A DNA stretch of 64,000 nucleotides from Solibacillus silvestris_B (GCF_051967575.1 NZ_JBQCJW010000008.1:1-64000); one strand, 5' to 3'; positions 32,537-41,796 are shown, numbered from the stretch's first letter. The notes: generated by a model from the letters alone, not told the origin. A program made the numbers and translations.

Positions 32537-34537
32537 TTATAACGCTTGTTTAATCACTTTTTTGTAATATTTAAGCGATAGCAGAGCAAAGACACTATAT
32601 AGCGCAATATAAAGCGCCATCGTTATTACTAATGGTGTTACAAGTTCATTCCCGAATAGGAACCATCCTGATTTTACCGCAAAATAGCTGTGCAGGAGCC
32701 CGATTAAGAGCGGGACACCGAAATTGAAGAGTTGTTTAACTACAATACCCCGCATAATTTCCTGCTGTGTGAACCCAATTTTGCGTAAAATCATATAAGA
32801 AGCGGTTTCTTCATCTGCTTCAGACATTTGTTTGAAGTACAAAATGCTTCCTGTCGCCAATAAAAACGCTAAACCTAAAAAGGCTGTCGTGAAAATCATG
32901 ATACCGAACGAATTCAAATTGCTTTGAGTCATGGCGTACAATGAGCTGATTTTACTCAAGTTTTCGCCTAGCTCTGCCTTGTAATAAATATTCGCACCCG
33001 TTTGTTTATAAAGCTTTTCCACCTTTTTATATGTTTCGTCCGATGCATCTACCAAATTAATCGATGTTTGCTGCTTTGGCGTCGCCTCAGTTCCTACATC
33101 ATAAACTTTATTTAGCTGCTGGAATTTTTCAAACAGGGCATCTTCTACAACAACATTAAACCCTCCCCCAGTAATGCGCCACGCCAATACAGATTCTTCG
33201 TCTACCTGTTTGACTCTGACCGGGAACTTTTCCTCTTCATGCAGCAGCGTCAAATTAAAACGCTCTTCCAGCGGGAGCATATTTGCCATAACCCCGTTGT
33301 AGGAAGAAATAATTACTTCACCATCCTTCAACTGCAAATCCGGCTGTAATTGCTTGTATTGGGATAATGGGATTACAGTTGTCTCGCTGACCGTTTCTCC
33401 TTGGAATATTTGCACAACATCCGTCGGCAAAAACTCCGCTAAATCTATTTGTGCATTCGTAATGTCAAAATGATTCGTTTCATAGCTGATTCCCTCTTCA
33501 TCAAGCTTCTTTAAAAATGCGGCTTCACGTCCATCGACCGCAATATAATCCGCCGGCACTTGGTCATACGCAGAGCTCTTCGCTGAATAATAGCTAATAT
33601 AAGATAAAGTGGTAATCGCCAAGGAAACCGCAGTCAGCACCGTAATAAGGGTCAATGATTTCGCATTGCCTTTCATGCGGTGCATAATCGGTGTCACCGC
33701 CAGCACATCCGCCAAATTCAAATGCCCTTTTTTCCCTAAACGCACTAAATTCAGCAAAAACGATACCGAGTAGCGGAACACTAAATACGTGCCGCCAATC
33801 GTAGTCACTAAAATAATGATCATGACCAAGAAAAGATCCTGGCCTGTTTCCGGGGAAAATAGCTTTGTGCTTTTGTAATAGCCGTAAATGATAAGCGCCA
33901 GACCAAGCGCACCAACAATCATCGGAAGCGCGCTAAAACGTTTTACGCGTTCATCTGCTTGCTTTGAAGCATTGAACAGGGACAAAAGCGTCGTGCGTCC
34001 GACGATGATTGCCATCTGTCCTAAAATAATGACGAGTAAAATACCGAATGTTAAAAGGGTATTCACAATTGCGACTTTGCTGAATGTCATTGATACAACC
34101 GCATCGAACTGTAAAATTTTCAATAAAATCATTGCAAATAAACGGGAGCTTAATAATCCAGCCATCATCCCTATTGCCACGGCACCGACAAATAGCAGAA
34201 TATTTTCAAATGCAATTAAGCGGATGACCAACCCTTTTGTCATACCGATAAGTTGGTAAAGGCCTATTTCTTTACTGCGGCGCTTAATAAACAAATGATT
34301 CGCATACAGTACAAAAAACAGCACGATGAAATACAGCATATAAGAAGCGGCTTCAAACCCTGCTGCAGCTGTCCCGCTTGCTTTTGTCGCTTCCATAATC
34401 GATTCATTGAATTGCAGTGTCACGAACGAGAAAAATAGCGTCACACTAAAAATAAGCGCAAAAAAATACAAATAATAATGCTTCATATTTTTTTTCATAC
34501 TTTTCAATACGAGCTGACTAAGCTTCACTGTGCTCAC
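32537..34537 (-). CDS. BceB-type ABC transporter permease (FtsX domains)
   Basis: A 666-aa permease with ten hydrophobic segments: one near residues 20-40, FtsX-type groups at about 55-310, a large extracytoplasmic domain (about 310-520), and a last FtsX group at 530-660. This is the BceB architecture, in which the big domain recognises cell-wall-active peptides and signals to the cognate kinase. It overlaps the ATPase gene by 20 bp. The start is GTG 34537 or GTG 34528; the latter has a better-spaced GGTGAG. Likely role: resistance to and sensing of antimicrobial peptides such as bacitracin-type or lantibiotic compounds; the exact target is unknown. Confidence 0.85.
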   Translation of the reverse strand: MSTVKLSQLVLKSMKKNMKHYYLYFFALIFSVTLFFSFVTLQFNESIMEATKASGTAAAGFEAASYMLYFIVLFFVLYANHLFIKRRSKEIGLYQLIGMTKGLVIRLIAFENILLFVGAVAIGMMAGLLSSRLFAMILLKILQFDAVVSMTFSKVAIVNTLLTFGILLVIILGQMAIIVGRTTLLSLFNASKQADERVKRFSALPMIVGALGLALIIYGYYKSTKLFSPETGQDLFLVMIIILVTTIGGTYLVFRYSVSFLLNLVRLGKKGHLNLADVLAVTPIMHRMKGNAKSLTLITVLTAVSLAITTLSYISYYSAKSSAYDQVPADYIAVDGREAAFLKKLDEEGISYETNHFDITNAQIDLAEFLPTDVVQIFQGETVSETTVIPLSQYKQLQPDLQLKDGEVIISSYNGVMANMLPLEERFNLTLLHEEEKFPVRVKQVDEESVLAWRITGGGFNVVVEDALFEKFQQLNKVYDVGTEATPKQQTSINLVDASDETYKKVEKLYKQTGANIYYKAELGENLSKISSLYAMTQSNLNSFGIMIFTTAFLGLAFLLATGSILYFKQMSEADEETASYMILRKIGFTQQEIMRGIVVKQLFNFGVPLLIGLLHSYFAVKSGWFLFGNELVTPLVITMALYIALYSVFALLSLKYYKKVIKQAL

Positions 34538-35279
34538 CGCCTAAAACACTTTGCGTACTTAGAATTTGCTGGAAGAAATCAGTGCGTGATTTATCCCCTT
34601 TATATAGTTCTGTATAAATTTGCCCGTCCTTTAAAAACAAAACACGGGAACAGAAGCTCGCTGCGACGGCATCATGTGTAACCATCATAATCGTAGCCTT
34701 TTTAGTCTGATTAATTTTCGATAAATTATCGAGTAAAGCAGTAGCCGACTTTGAATCAAGCGCTCCTGTCGGCTCATCCGCAAACACTAAAGAAGGATTT
34801 GAAATAAGTGCCCGCGCCGCTGATGTGCGCTGTTTTTGCCCGCCTGAAATCTCATTTGGATATTTCGATAAAATATCCGCTATCCCCAATATCGACACGA
34901 GCTCCTGCAGCCGCTTTTCACCCGCTGCCTTTGGAATGGAGCTAAGTGCTAATGGAAGCAGTATATTTTCTTTTACAGTCAATGTGTCAAGCAGATTATA
35001 GTCCTGGAATATGAAGCCGAGCTCATCGCGGCGGAATTTTGCCAATGCCCGCTCCTTCATGCCTTGAAGCTTTTGCCCGTTGATTTCCACGAAGCCGTCC
35101 GTCACTTGGTCAATCGAACAAAGTACATTCAGCAATGTCGTTTTCCCTGAACCTGAAGGACCCATAATGCCTACAAATTCACCTTTTTCCACTTCTAAAT
35201 CAATGCCCTTTAAAACTTCCTGTGTGAGCATGCGTTTCCCATATGTTTTTCGGACTTTACGTGCGATTAATATACTCAT
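34518..35279 (-). CDS. BceA-type ABC transporter ATPase
   Basis: A 253-aa ATPase. Walker A GPSGSGKTT, Q-loop FIFQDYNLLDTLTV, signature ISGGQKQRTSAARAL, Walker B LVFADEPTGALD and switch MVTHD are intact. The phrase ADEPTGALDSK is typical of the MacB/LolD/BceA group. ATG 35279 is chosen because GAAAGGGTGG lies just before it; the GTG at 35288 is part of that site. It is followed, overlapping, by the permease, and preceded by the sensor kinase gene. Confidence 0.9.
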   Translation of the reverse strand: MSILIARKVRKTYGKRMLTQEVLKGIDLEVEKGEFVGIMGPSGSGKTTLLNVLCSIDQVTDGFVEINGQKLQGMKERALAKFRRDELGFIFQDYNLLDTLTVKENILLPLALSSIPKAAGEKRLQELVSILGIADILSKYPNEISGGQKQRTSAARALISNPSLVFADEPTGALDSKSATALLDNLSKINQTKKATIMMVTHDAVAASFCSRVLFLKDGQIYTELYKGDKSRTDFFQQILSTQSVLGGEHSEA

Positions 35280-35352
35280 TGATTCCACCCTTTCTTGTTG
35301 TTTCTTATTTTACACGCTCTGCTTGAAGGAATCGTTCGTTTTACATGACAAA

Positions 35353-35392
35353 AACGCTCGGTAAGTGACAAGTTCGTCACATTCCTAGCGTT
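35353..35392 (-). terminator. Hairpin with dyad between bceS-like and bceA-like genes
   Basis: On the minus strand AACGCT pairs with AGCGTT (followed by TTTTG), enclosing GTGAC-N6-GTCAC. It overlaps the kinase stop codon and lies upstream of the bceA-like promoter region, so it may be terminator, operator or both. Confidence 0.55.
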
Positions 35393-36348
35393 TTCATATA
35401 AGCATTCATTTTGGGGAAAGTGATCTTTGCGTTTGTGCCTATCCCCTCTGTTGATTCGATTGCTAAAAGTATGTGGAGGGAATCCGCCGCTTGCTTTGCC
35501 AAATAGAGCCCCATCCCTGTAGCTGCACTTGTCTCCCGCCCGATTGTTCCTGTATACGATTTACGAAAAATACGCGGCAAGTCTTCGCGCTTAATGCCAA
35601 TACCGTCATCGTGGATTTGCAGGACGATCTGTTCCTCGATAACAGCAGTCGATACTCTTATTTCTCCCCCGACTTCACTATATTTAACCGCATTCGATAA
35701 AATTTGGCGTATAATGAAGCTCAGCCACTTTGCATCTGTCTGTACTGTTACATCAACAAATTCCAGCTCGATTGCAATATGCTTTTCAAAGCACCAGCTG
35801 CGCAATGCCTTTATCTCTTGTATAAGTATATTTTTCAGTTGCACTTTTTCCATTCGATTGTCCATTTCGATCGTCATAAGACGTGTCGCATGGAGCTGCT
35901 GGTCCAACAATAAATATAGCCGAAGCCATTCATTTTCGATGCGTTCCTGTAGATCAGTCTGCTCAACTTTTTCTATGAGCAATTGCAGTGCGGTTAATGG
36001 TGACTTCATTTCATGGACCCATGCTAGAAGCTCGTCCTGGCTCTCTAAAACAATTAATTTCTGCTCCTGTATTTGTGCATGCTTTTTAGCCAATTGTTCC
36101 TCGTAATCTTCCTGAACAGCCGCCAAATAATCACCGTCGCGTCCTTTGTACACTTTCATCCTTGCCTGATCCCTCATATAGCGCCAACTAAAATAACACA
36201 TACCGAGAACAAACCACACAATATTCACATAGATAATTGAAATTCCTTGGAAACCACTATCTAAAAATAAAATTAAATTCAGCGTTAATTGGAGCGCTAT
36301 TATAAATAGTATGAGCGAAAAATACTGTCTTAAAAATAGCTTCATCAT
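35377..36348 (-). CDS. BceS-type intramembrane-sensing histidine kinase
   Basis: A 323-aa kinase. Two membrane helices near residues 10-32 and 35-57 have almost no extracellular loop, the mark of intramembrane-sensing kinases that take their signal from a BceAB transporter. The phospho-acceptor His is in WVHEMKSPLTALQLLIE (about residue 125). The ATPase domain has the N-box NAVKYSEV and G-boxes DDGIGIKREDLPRIF and GMGLYLAK. Its start overlaps the response regulator gene by 4 bp. The four genes together form a complete Bce module. Confidence 0.88.
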   Translation of the reverse strand: MMKLFLRQYFSLILFIIALQLTLNLILFLDSGFQGISIIYVNIVWFVLGMCYFSWRYMRDQARMKVYKGRDGDYLAAVQEDYEEQLAKKHAQIQEQKLIVLESQDELLAWVHEMKSPLTALQLLIEKVEQTDLQERIENEWLRLYLLLDQQLHATRLMTIEMDNRMEKVQLKNILIQEIKALRSWCFEKHIAIELEFVDVTVQTDAKWLSFIIRQILSNAVKYSEVGGEIRVSTAVIEEQIVLQIHDDGIGIKREDLPRIFRKSYTGTIGRETSAATGMGLYLAKQAADSLHILLAIESTEGIGTNAKITFPKMNAYMKTLGM

Positions 36349-37025
36349 AAGTCCGCCGCCATATAGCCAAGCCCTTTTTTCGTCAAAATGACTTCCACTA
36401 AACCTATATCCTCCAAGCGCTGGCGCAGCCGATTCACATTGACCGTCAATGTATTGTCGTTAACAAAACGCTCATCATCCCACAGTTTGCGCATCAGCTC
36501 ATCGCGTGACACAATCTGCCCTTTCGCTTTTACGAGCACTTTTAAAATGAACAGCTCATTTTTCGTCAATTCAACTTGTTCGCCATTATAGTGGACAATC
36601 GCCCGGTCATAATGAATTTCCGCACCGCCCCACTTTTCTAGATCACTTTGCATCGGTTCTTGATAATTGTAGGCACGGCGCAGCAAAGCCTGGACTTTTG
36701 CAATCAACACTTCCATATGAAATGGCTTTTGCACGAAATCGTCCGCCCCCATTTGCATTGCCATGACCATATCCATCGGGTGATCACGCGACGAAAGAAA
36801 CAAAATCGGCACATTGGAAACCGCCCGTATTTCACGGCACCAATGGAAACCGTCAAATGCGGGTAGCTGTATATCTATCATCACAAGCTGCGGCTTCTTG
36901 TCAGCAAATACGTCCATCACTTGCTGAAAATCTTTCGGTCCGCTTACATTGATTCCCCATTGCCCAAAACGTTCTTCGATAAGTTCGAAAATTGCCTGAT
37001 CATCTTCAATCAATAGGATATTCAC
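36345..37025 (-). CDS. BceR-type response regulator (OmpR family)
   Basis: A 226-aa regulator. The receiver domain (1-115) has the acidic pocket EDD at 7-9, phospho-acceptor Asp in MIDIQLPAFDG (about residue 52) and the conserved Lys in VQKPF. The C-terminal winged helix (about 130-225) has LTKNELFILKVLVKAKG and NRLRQRLE. Start is GTG with AGGAGGGG upstream. It should activate the adjacent bceAB-like genes on exposure to peptide antibiotics. It is divergent from a LysR gene. Confidence 0.9.
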   Translation of the reverse strand: MNILLIEDDQAIFELIEERFGQWGINVSGPKDFQQVMDVFADKKPQLVMIDIQLPAFDGFHWCREIRAVSNVPILFLSSRDHPMDMVMAMQMGADDFVQKPFHMEVLIAKVQALLRRAYNYQEPMQSDLEKWGGAEIHYDRAIVHYNGEQVELTKNELFILKVLVKAKGQIVSRDELMRKLWDDERFVNDNTLTVNVNRLRQRLEDIGLVEVILTKKGLGYMAADL

Positions 37026-37077
37026 GTTTTATCCCCTCCTATTCATATTATTATACATAAATTGGCTGTTTGCCATA

Positions 37078-37086
37078 TGCTATAAT
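37078..37086 (+). promoter_or_regulatory. Extended -10 promoter element for the LysR gene
   Basis: TGC followed by TATAAT (37081-37086) is a perfect extended -10, 30 bp upstream of the LysR start. No good -35 is visible. The divergent regulator gene start is 53 bp to the left. Confidence 0.5.
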
Positions 37087-37116
37087 CAGTTCAATGATAT
37101 ATGTGGGGTGATAGGC

Positions 37117-38004
37117 ATGGACATTCGACAAATAGAATATTTCGTGGAGGTGGCAAAACATTTAAGCTTCACAAAAGCTGCCGCCAATCTACACGTTTCA
37201 CAGCCTTCCATTAGTAAAGCCATTCAAAACATCGAGGCGGAATTAGGGGTCTCGCTTTTTTACCGCTCGTCCAAACAGCTGGAATTGACAGATGCCGGGG
37301 AAGCGGTGCTTGTAAATGCTCTCCAAGTGCTTGAATCCTTCCAGAATTTGCGTTCAGAGCTAACCGATTTAATGGAGCTGAAAAAGGGGCAAATCCGAAT
37401 CGGCATTCCTCCAATTGTCGGAGCCGAGTTTTTTTCGAAACTCATTAGCCATTATAAAGAACAATTTCCGTATATTGAAATAGAATTGACGGAAGTGGGG
37501 ACTAAAAAAATCCGCCAGGAAATCGATGGAGGGGAGCTTGATATCGGATTAGTATGTAGTGTGAATTCATCGAATGAATCTTTGGAAACGATCCGATTTT
37601 TAAAAGATCCGTTAGTCTTGATCGTACATGAAAGTCATCCTTTAGCAACAAAGGAATCCATACAGCTAAGTGATTTGGCGAACGAGACTTTTATTATTTA
37701 CCGAAAAGATTTTATCTTATATGACCGCATTATCGAGGAATGTTCAAAAAACGGTTTTTCTCCTGCGATTGCCTGTGAAACAACCCAAAAAGATTTATTT
37801 ATCGAAATGGTTCAGGCAAAATTGGGCATCGCACTCCTTCCGGAAAAGCTTGCCGAAAAAATTACGTATACTTCGATCAAACATATTCCTTTTCAAGAGA
37901 AGTCAATCTATCTTGAACTAGGGATCACCTGGAAGAAAAATAAATACTTGTCTTTTTCCGTACGGGAATTCATTAAACTAGCACATGAATTTGTTTCAAA
38001 ATAA
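37117..38004 (+). CDS. LysR-family transcriptional regulator
   Basis: A 295-aa regulator. The N-terminal helix-turn-helix is MDIRQIEYFVEVAKHLSFTK, then ANLHVSQPSISKAIQNIEAE. The effector domain (about 90-290) has the IRIGIPPIVGAEFF and GIALLPEKL signatures. ATG 37117 follows GGGGTGAT. It resembles the CidR/YwbI group, but that is loose. It has no divergent metabolic gene; its neighbours are the Bce regulator (divergent) and a chemoreceptor (convergent), so its target is unclear. It could act on the nearby malate synthase gene, but nothing shows this. Confidence 0.85.
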   Translation: MDIRQIEYFVEVAKHLSFTKAAANLHVSQPSISKAIQNIEAELGVSLFYRSSKQLELTDAGEAVLVNALQVLESFQNLRSELTDLMELKKGQIRIGIPPIVGAEFFSKLISHYKEQFPYIEIELTEVGTKKIRQEIDGGELDIGLVCSVNSSNESLETIRFLKDPLVLIVHESHPLATKESIQLSDLANETFIIYRKDFILYDRIIEECSKNGFSPAIACETTQKDLFIEMVQAKLGIALLPEKLAEKITYTSIKHIPFQEKSIYLELGITWKKNKYLSFSVREFIKLAHEFVSK

Positions 38005-38009
38005 AAAAG

Positions 38010-38032
38010 GTTGCCTAGAATTTCTAGGCAAC
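38010..38032. terminator. Bidirectional terminator between LysR and chemoreceptor genes
   Basis: GTTGCCTAGAA (38010-38020) pairs perfectly with TTCTAGGCAAC (38022-38032) between two convergent stops, with A/T-runs on both sides. The right arm overlaps the chemoreceptor stop codon. Confidence 0.8.
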
Positions 38033-38853
38033 TATAATTTATTTGCATACTCATTTAACTGAGCAGACATTCCTTGAATTTCCTTTACAAAATCCGAAAC
38101 TTGTTGAATGGATTCGCTTTGTGATGTTCCAACAGCGGAAATTTGAATGATAGAATTTGCGATTTCCTGTGTTGCCTCATTTATTTCGGCCATTATATCT
38201 CTTATTTTTTGTGTGGATTCAATTGTTTCTTTCGAGAACTTTCGTATTTCTGTTGCGACCACTTCAAAGCCTTTTCCTTTTTCACCTGCACGGGCAGCTT
38301 CGATTGCTGCATTTAAACCGAGCAAGTTCGTTTGGTCTGCCATGCGTTTTAACAATGTTAAAATATCCGAGGTCTGTTGGACATTCTTTTTAGCTTGCAT
38401 TGATTGATTCAATAACTCATTTGCTGATTCTATCAGTCTTATAGAACCTTCCGCAATACTGCTGATTTGTTTATTCGCCTCTGTTAAAGATCCGGTCATC
38501 GCTTTGGATATATTTACTAGCTCCGAATGCTTGCGTACTTGGACAGCCATTCCCCCTATCAGTTTACCTGCTCTATCATATAATGGTGTCGCTGTACCGA
38601 TAAATTCAAAGCCATAATAATCGGCCGGTACAACAGCCTCTAAACGGCGATGTTTCTTCAATGCGATCATTAACGGCTCTTCATAATACAAATGTTGACC
38701 AGCTCGTATTTTCAGGTCTAAATTTTTCGCCGGAAAATAGGCTGCAAACTTCTCCAGATCGCAAACCGCGATTGATAGGTCTGTTGAAATGGCTTCTTTC
38801 ATAATCGGTATCATTGAAATAAGCGCATCTAAGGAATCAATTTTGTTTAACAT
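38032..38853 (-). CDS. Soluble methyl-accepting chemotaxis-type signal transducer (YfmS-like)
   Basis: A 273-aa cytosolic receptor of the same design as the protein at 8456-9280. It has a sensor domain in residues 1-110 and a signalling hairpin with QTNLLGLNAAIEAARAGEKG and GFEVVATEIRKFSKET at the tip. There is no membrane segment. The sensor half contains LYYEEPLMIALKKHRRLEAV and shares the layout, but not much sequence, with the other copy. A TATAAT hexamer lies about 55 bp upstream. Ligand and partner are unknown. Confidence 0.75.
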   Translation of the reverse strand: MLNKIDSLDALISMIPIMKEAISTDLSIAVCDLEKFAAYFPAKNLDLKIRAGQHLYYEEPLMIALKKHRRLEAVVPADYYGFEFIGTATPLYDRAGKLIGGMAVQVRKHSELVNISKAMTGSLTEANKQISSIAEGSIRLIESANELLNQSMQAKKNVQQTSDILTLLKRMADQTNLLGLNAAIEAARAGEKGKGFEVVATEIRKFSKETIESTQKIRDIMAEINEATQEIANSIIQISAVGTSQSESIQQVSDFVKEIQGMSAQLNEYANKL

Positions 38854-38944
38854 GTATAACTCTCTTCTTTCGTTGTTACTATATTATGCTATTATACAGT
38901 TTTTAATCTGAAATAAGTAAATTTATATTAATTTGCGGCGCGTA
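38854..38944. other. Upstream region of the chemoreceptor gene
   Basis: AT-rich, with the chemoreceptor's likely TATAAT on the minus strand. No gene is visible. Repeat modules follow from 38945 on. Confidence 0.4.
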
Positions 38945-39095
38945 AAGAACAAAAGTGCTAAAGCGCCCGTTCAGCTCCAAGTGAGCAAAACGCCGCGTCC
39001 TTGTAGCATGCCCCCAATGATTCAAATCGTGTGAGCCGCAAGACTAGGGGCCCGACGCAAAAGTAAACGCTTCACCATTTTTGCAAAGGGCACTG
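38945..39095 (+). repeat. Intergenic repeat module M1, copy 1 (degenerate)
   Basis: Contains AAGAACAAAAGTGCTAAAGC, GCCCGTTCAGCTCC and GACGCAAAAGTAAACGCTTC, matching in order and orientation the module at 41797-41895. The hairpin arms (GACGCAAAA with TTTTTGC) are damaged in this copy. Confidence 0.6.
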
Positions 39096-39350
39096 AAAAA
39101 CTACGGCTATTAAAAATCCAGTTTTATTTTTAATAACAGCCCTCTCTTGCATGGAAATGAATTCACTTTTGCGGATAGGGTTTATGGCTCCTAATTTAGT
39201 ATTGAAGAAATAAGCGGAGATTTTCCGGTTATGCAAAGGAAAATCCTCCATTTCCATGTTTTTTTGGTCAATAGGCGGAATTTCTCCGTCTAATTAGTCC
39301 GTTTTGCGTTGTATTTTTCAAATAAGGGGAATTTTTCCATCTATAGATGG
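39075..39350 (-). repeat. Large intergenic repeat M2, copy 1 (inverted relative to 42130-42455)
   Basis: Read on the minus strand, it aligns co-linearly with the plus strand of 42130-42455. Shared landmarks in order are GGAAAAATTC-CCTTATTT, AGACGGAGAAATTCCGCCTA, TTGACC-AAAAAACATG, AAATGGA, ATAACCGGAAA, GAGCCATA, CTTATTAAAAATAA-type and GTGGATTTT/TGGATTTTT. It holds three imperfect palindromic units: near 39209-39233, 39268-39293 and 39319-39344. No coding sequence is visible. Confidence 0.65.
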
Positions 39351-39443
39351 AAGCAGGCAATAAAACAGATCTACCAATCGACAATAGCGAATCTCTACAT
39401 CTCAATTGCGGGAATCGTGCCCCGGTGACTTAACAATGAAAAA
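39351..39443. other. Intergenic stretch between repeat M2 and the malate synthase terminator
   Basis: I see no gene and no repeat shared with the right flank of malate synthase. Confidence 0.4.
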
Positions 39444-39471
39444 TACTACTATTTCAAAAGAAATAGTAGTA
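39444..39471 (-). terminator. Terminator of malate synthase G
   Basis: A perfect 12-bp stem, TACTACTATTTC (39444-39455) with GAAATAGTAGTA (39460-39471) around AAAA, followed by TTTTTC on the minus strand. It lies 12 bases after the stop codon. Confidence 0.85.
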
Positions 39472-39483
39472 ACTTAGAAGCTG

Positions 39484-41658
39484 TTAAGCGTTTACTTTTT
39501 GCTTTGCCTTTGCCTCTAAACGTTTTTTGTGTAAAATCGGCTCTGTATATCCGCTTGGCTGGTCATAACCTTTGAACACTAAGTCACTCGCCGCTTGGAA
39601 AGCTACAGACGCTTCAAAGTCTGCTGCCATTGGCGAATATTCCGGATCATCGGCATTTTGTTCGTCTACAACTTTCGCCATACGCTTCAATGTTTCTTCC
39701 ACTTGCTCTTTCGTACAAATACCATGATGCAGCCAGTTTGCTACATGCTGGCTCGAAATACGCAATGTTGCCCGGTCTTCCATTAAACCGATGTTATTAA
39801 TATCAGGCACTTTCGAACATCCTACACCGTGCTCTACCCAACGAACAACATAGCCTAAAATACCTTGTGCATTGTTATCAAGCTCATTTTGGATTTCCTC
39901 TGGCGTCCAATTTGTATTTGGCGCCACTGGAATTTCCAAAATCGCGTCCTGTAAGTCTCCCGAAGTCGAAATGTCCTTTTGAATAGCTTTTACATTCACT
40001 TCATGATAATGTGTCGCATGCAAAGTAGCTGCTGTTGGTGAAGGTACCCAAGCTGTATTCGCCCCTGCTTTTGGATGGCCGATTTTTTGCTGGATCATTT
40101 CCGCCATTAAATCCGGCATCGCCCACATCCCTTTACCGATTTGTGCACGGCCTTGTAACCCTGTATCCAAACCAACGACAACATTTGATTTTTCATATGA
40201 AGTAAGCCAAGTCGATATTTTCATTTCTCCTTTTCGAATCATCGGGCCCGCTTCCATAGATGTATGAATCTCGTCACCCGTACGATCCAAGAAGCCTGTA
40301 TTAATGAATACTATACGATTTTTCACTTCATGAATGCATGCTTTCAAGTTAAGAGATGTGCGACGTTCTTCATCCATTACGCCGATTTTTAATGTAAAGC
40401 GTTCTAATCCGATTAAATCTTCTATACGCTCGAATAATTTATTCGCAAAAGCGACTTCTTTTGAACCATGCATTTTTGGCTTTACGATATAAACAGAACC
40501 TTTTTGAGAATTTCTATATTGTCCGTTACCTAAAACTTCGTGCTTTGCTATTAAGCTCGTCATAACCCCATCGATAATCCCTTCATGCACTTCGTCACCA
40601 GCTTTATCCAAAATCGCCGGGTTTGTCATTAAGTGGCCAACATTGCGAATGAACATTAAGGAGCGGCCATTTAGTGTCACTGTTTCGCCATCTATCCCCG
40701 TGTATACTCTGTCTGCATTTAATGTACGTGTCATTGTCTTTGCGCCTTTTTCAAATGTTGCCGATAAGTCGCCTTTCATTAAGCCTAGCCAGTTCGCATA
40801 CACTTCCACTTTATCCTCCGCATCCACTGCTGCAACGGAATCCTCGCAATCCATTATTGTCGTAATCGCAGACTCCAGGAAAATATCCTTTACACCGGCC
40901 TGGTCGTCCTTGCCTATTGGATGATTGTGATCGATTTGAATTTCAATGTGCAAATCGTTATTTTTCAGTAATATTGCTGTTGGCTCTTGTGCTGTCCCTT
41001 GGTAACCAACCAATTTTTCCTGTTCAGCTAAAGCTGTTTCGCCATTTGCTAGCCTTGCCTCCAATTGGCCATCGACAATTGCATAGCTTGTTACATCCTT
41101 GTGTGAGGCACCGTTTAACGGCACTGTTCTATCCAAAAAGCTTTTCGCATACTCAATTACTTTATTGCCGCGGATAGGGTTATATCCTTTGCCCGCTTCC
41201 GCACCCTCTTCATCGCTAATAACATCCGTCCCGTAAAGGGCATCATAGAAGCTTCCCCACCGTGCATTCGCTGCATTGATTGCATAGCGCGCATTGCTCA
41301 CCGGTACTACTAATTGCGGGCCAGCCTGGAATGCGATTTCTTCATCAACATTTTCTGTCTCTACCTGGAAATCAGCTACTTTCGGCTCTAGATAACCTAT
41401 TTCCTGCAAAAAGGCTTTGTAATCGGCAAAATTGAAATCCCCCTTATTTTCTTTATGCCAATTATTAATTTGCTGCTGCAATACCTCACGCTTAGCAAGT
41501 AATGCTTTATTTTCTGGTGCCAACTCATGGATTAAATCGTCAAAGCCATTCCAAAATGCCTGCTGATCCACACCGCTGTTTGGTAACACAAGGTCATTTA
41601 TAAAGTTGAATAAAATATCCGCAACTTGTAAATTCCCCGTTTGTACATAGTTTGTCAT
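39484..41658 (-). CDS. glcB: Malate synthase G
   Basis: A 724-aa enzyme joining acetyl-CoA and glyoxylate to malate, in the glyoxylate shunt or glyoxylate disposal. Length and sequence fit the large monomeric isoform G. NLRIS-like landmarks include MDCEDSVAAVDAEDKVEVY, GVMDEERRTSLNLKACI, FINTGFLDRTGDEIHTSMEA (substrate loop), TAWVPSPTAATLHATHYH and GYVVRWVEHGVGCSKVPDIN. Isocitrate lyase is not in the window. ATG 41658 follows GAAGGGGGA. It stands alone between two repeat-filled spacers, with a terminator and a leader dyad (41686-41703). No equivalent lies at this site in B. subtilis. Confidence 0.93.
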   Translation of the reverse strand: MTNYVQTGNLQVADILFNFINDLVLPNSGVDQQAFWNGFDDLIHELAPENKALLAKREVLQQQINNWHKENKGDFNFADYKAFLQEIGYLEPKVADFQVETENVDEEIAFQAGPQLVVPVSNARYAINAANARWGSFYDALYGTDVISDEEGAEAGKGYNPIRGNKVIEYAKSFLDRTVPLNGASHKDVTSYAIVDGQLEARLANGETALAEQEKLVGYQGTAQEPTAILLKNNDLHIEIQIDHNHPIGKDDQAGVKDIFLESAITTIMDCEDSVAAVDAEDKVEVYANWLGLMKGDLSATFEKGAKTMTRTLNADRVYTGIDGETVTLNGRSLMFIRNVGHLMTNPAILDKAGDEVHEGIIDGVMTSLIAKHEVLGNGQYRNSQKGSVYIVKPKMHGSKEVAFANKLFERIEDLIGLERFTLKIGVMDEERRTSLNLKACIHEVKNRIVFINTGFLDRTGDEIHTSMEAGPMIRKGEMKISTWLTSYEKSNVVVGLDTGLQGRAQIGKGMWAMPDLMAEMIQQKIGHPKAGANTAWVPSPTAATLHATHYHEVNVKAIQKDISTSGDLQDAILEIPVAPNTNWTPEEIQNELDNNAQGILGYVVRWVEHGVGCSKVPDINNIGLMEDRATLRISSQHVANWLHHGICTKEQVEETLKRMAKVVDEQNADDPEYSPMAADFEASVAFQAASDLVFKGYDQPSGYTEPILHKKRLEAKAKQKVNA

Positions 41659-41685
41659 AATAAAATCCCCCTTCGAATGAACATT

Positions 41686-41703
41686 TCTAACAATTAGGTT
41701 AGA
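41686..41703 (-). promoter_or_regulatory. Operator-like dyad in the malate synthase leader
   Basis: TCTAAC (41686-41691) and GTTAGA (41698-41703) form a perfect dyad around 6 bp, between the start codon and a TATAAT at 41724-41729. The -35 is poor. The spot suits a repressor roadblock or a small leader hairpin. Confidence 0.4.
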
Positions 41704-41796
41704 GTCCCCTGTTCTTACATTCGATTATACTGGAAAACCTATGTATAAATGAAATACATAATTCGAATAAACATTATGCATTTTAGTTATAAAGCA

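Noticed and set aside
39072..39257. 61-codon minus-strand frame in the repeat region left of malate synthase
   Set aside because: It follows the repeat sequence and is broken in the homologous right-hand copy, so it is not a conserved gene.
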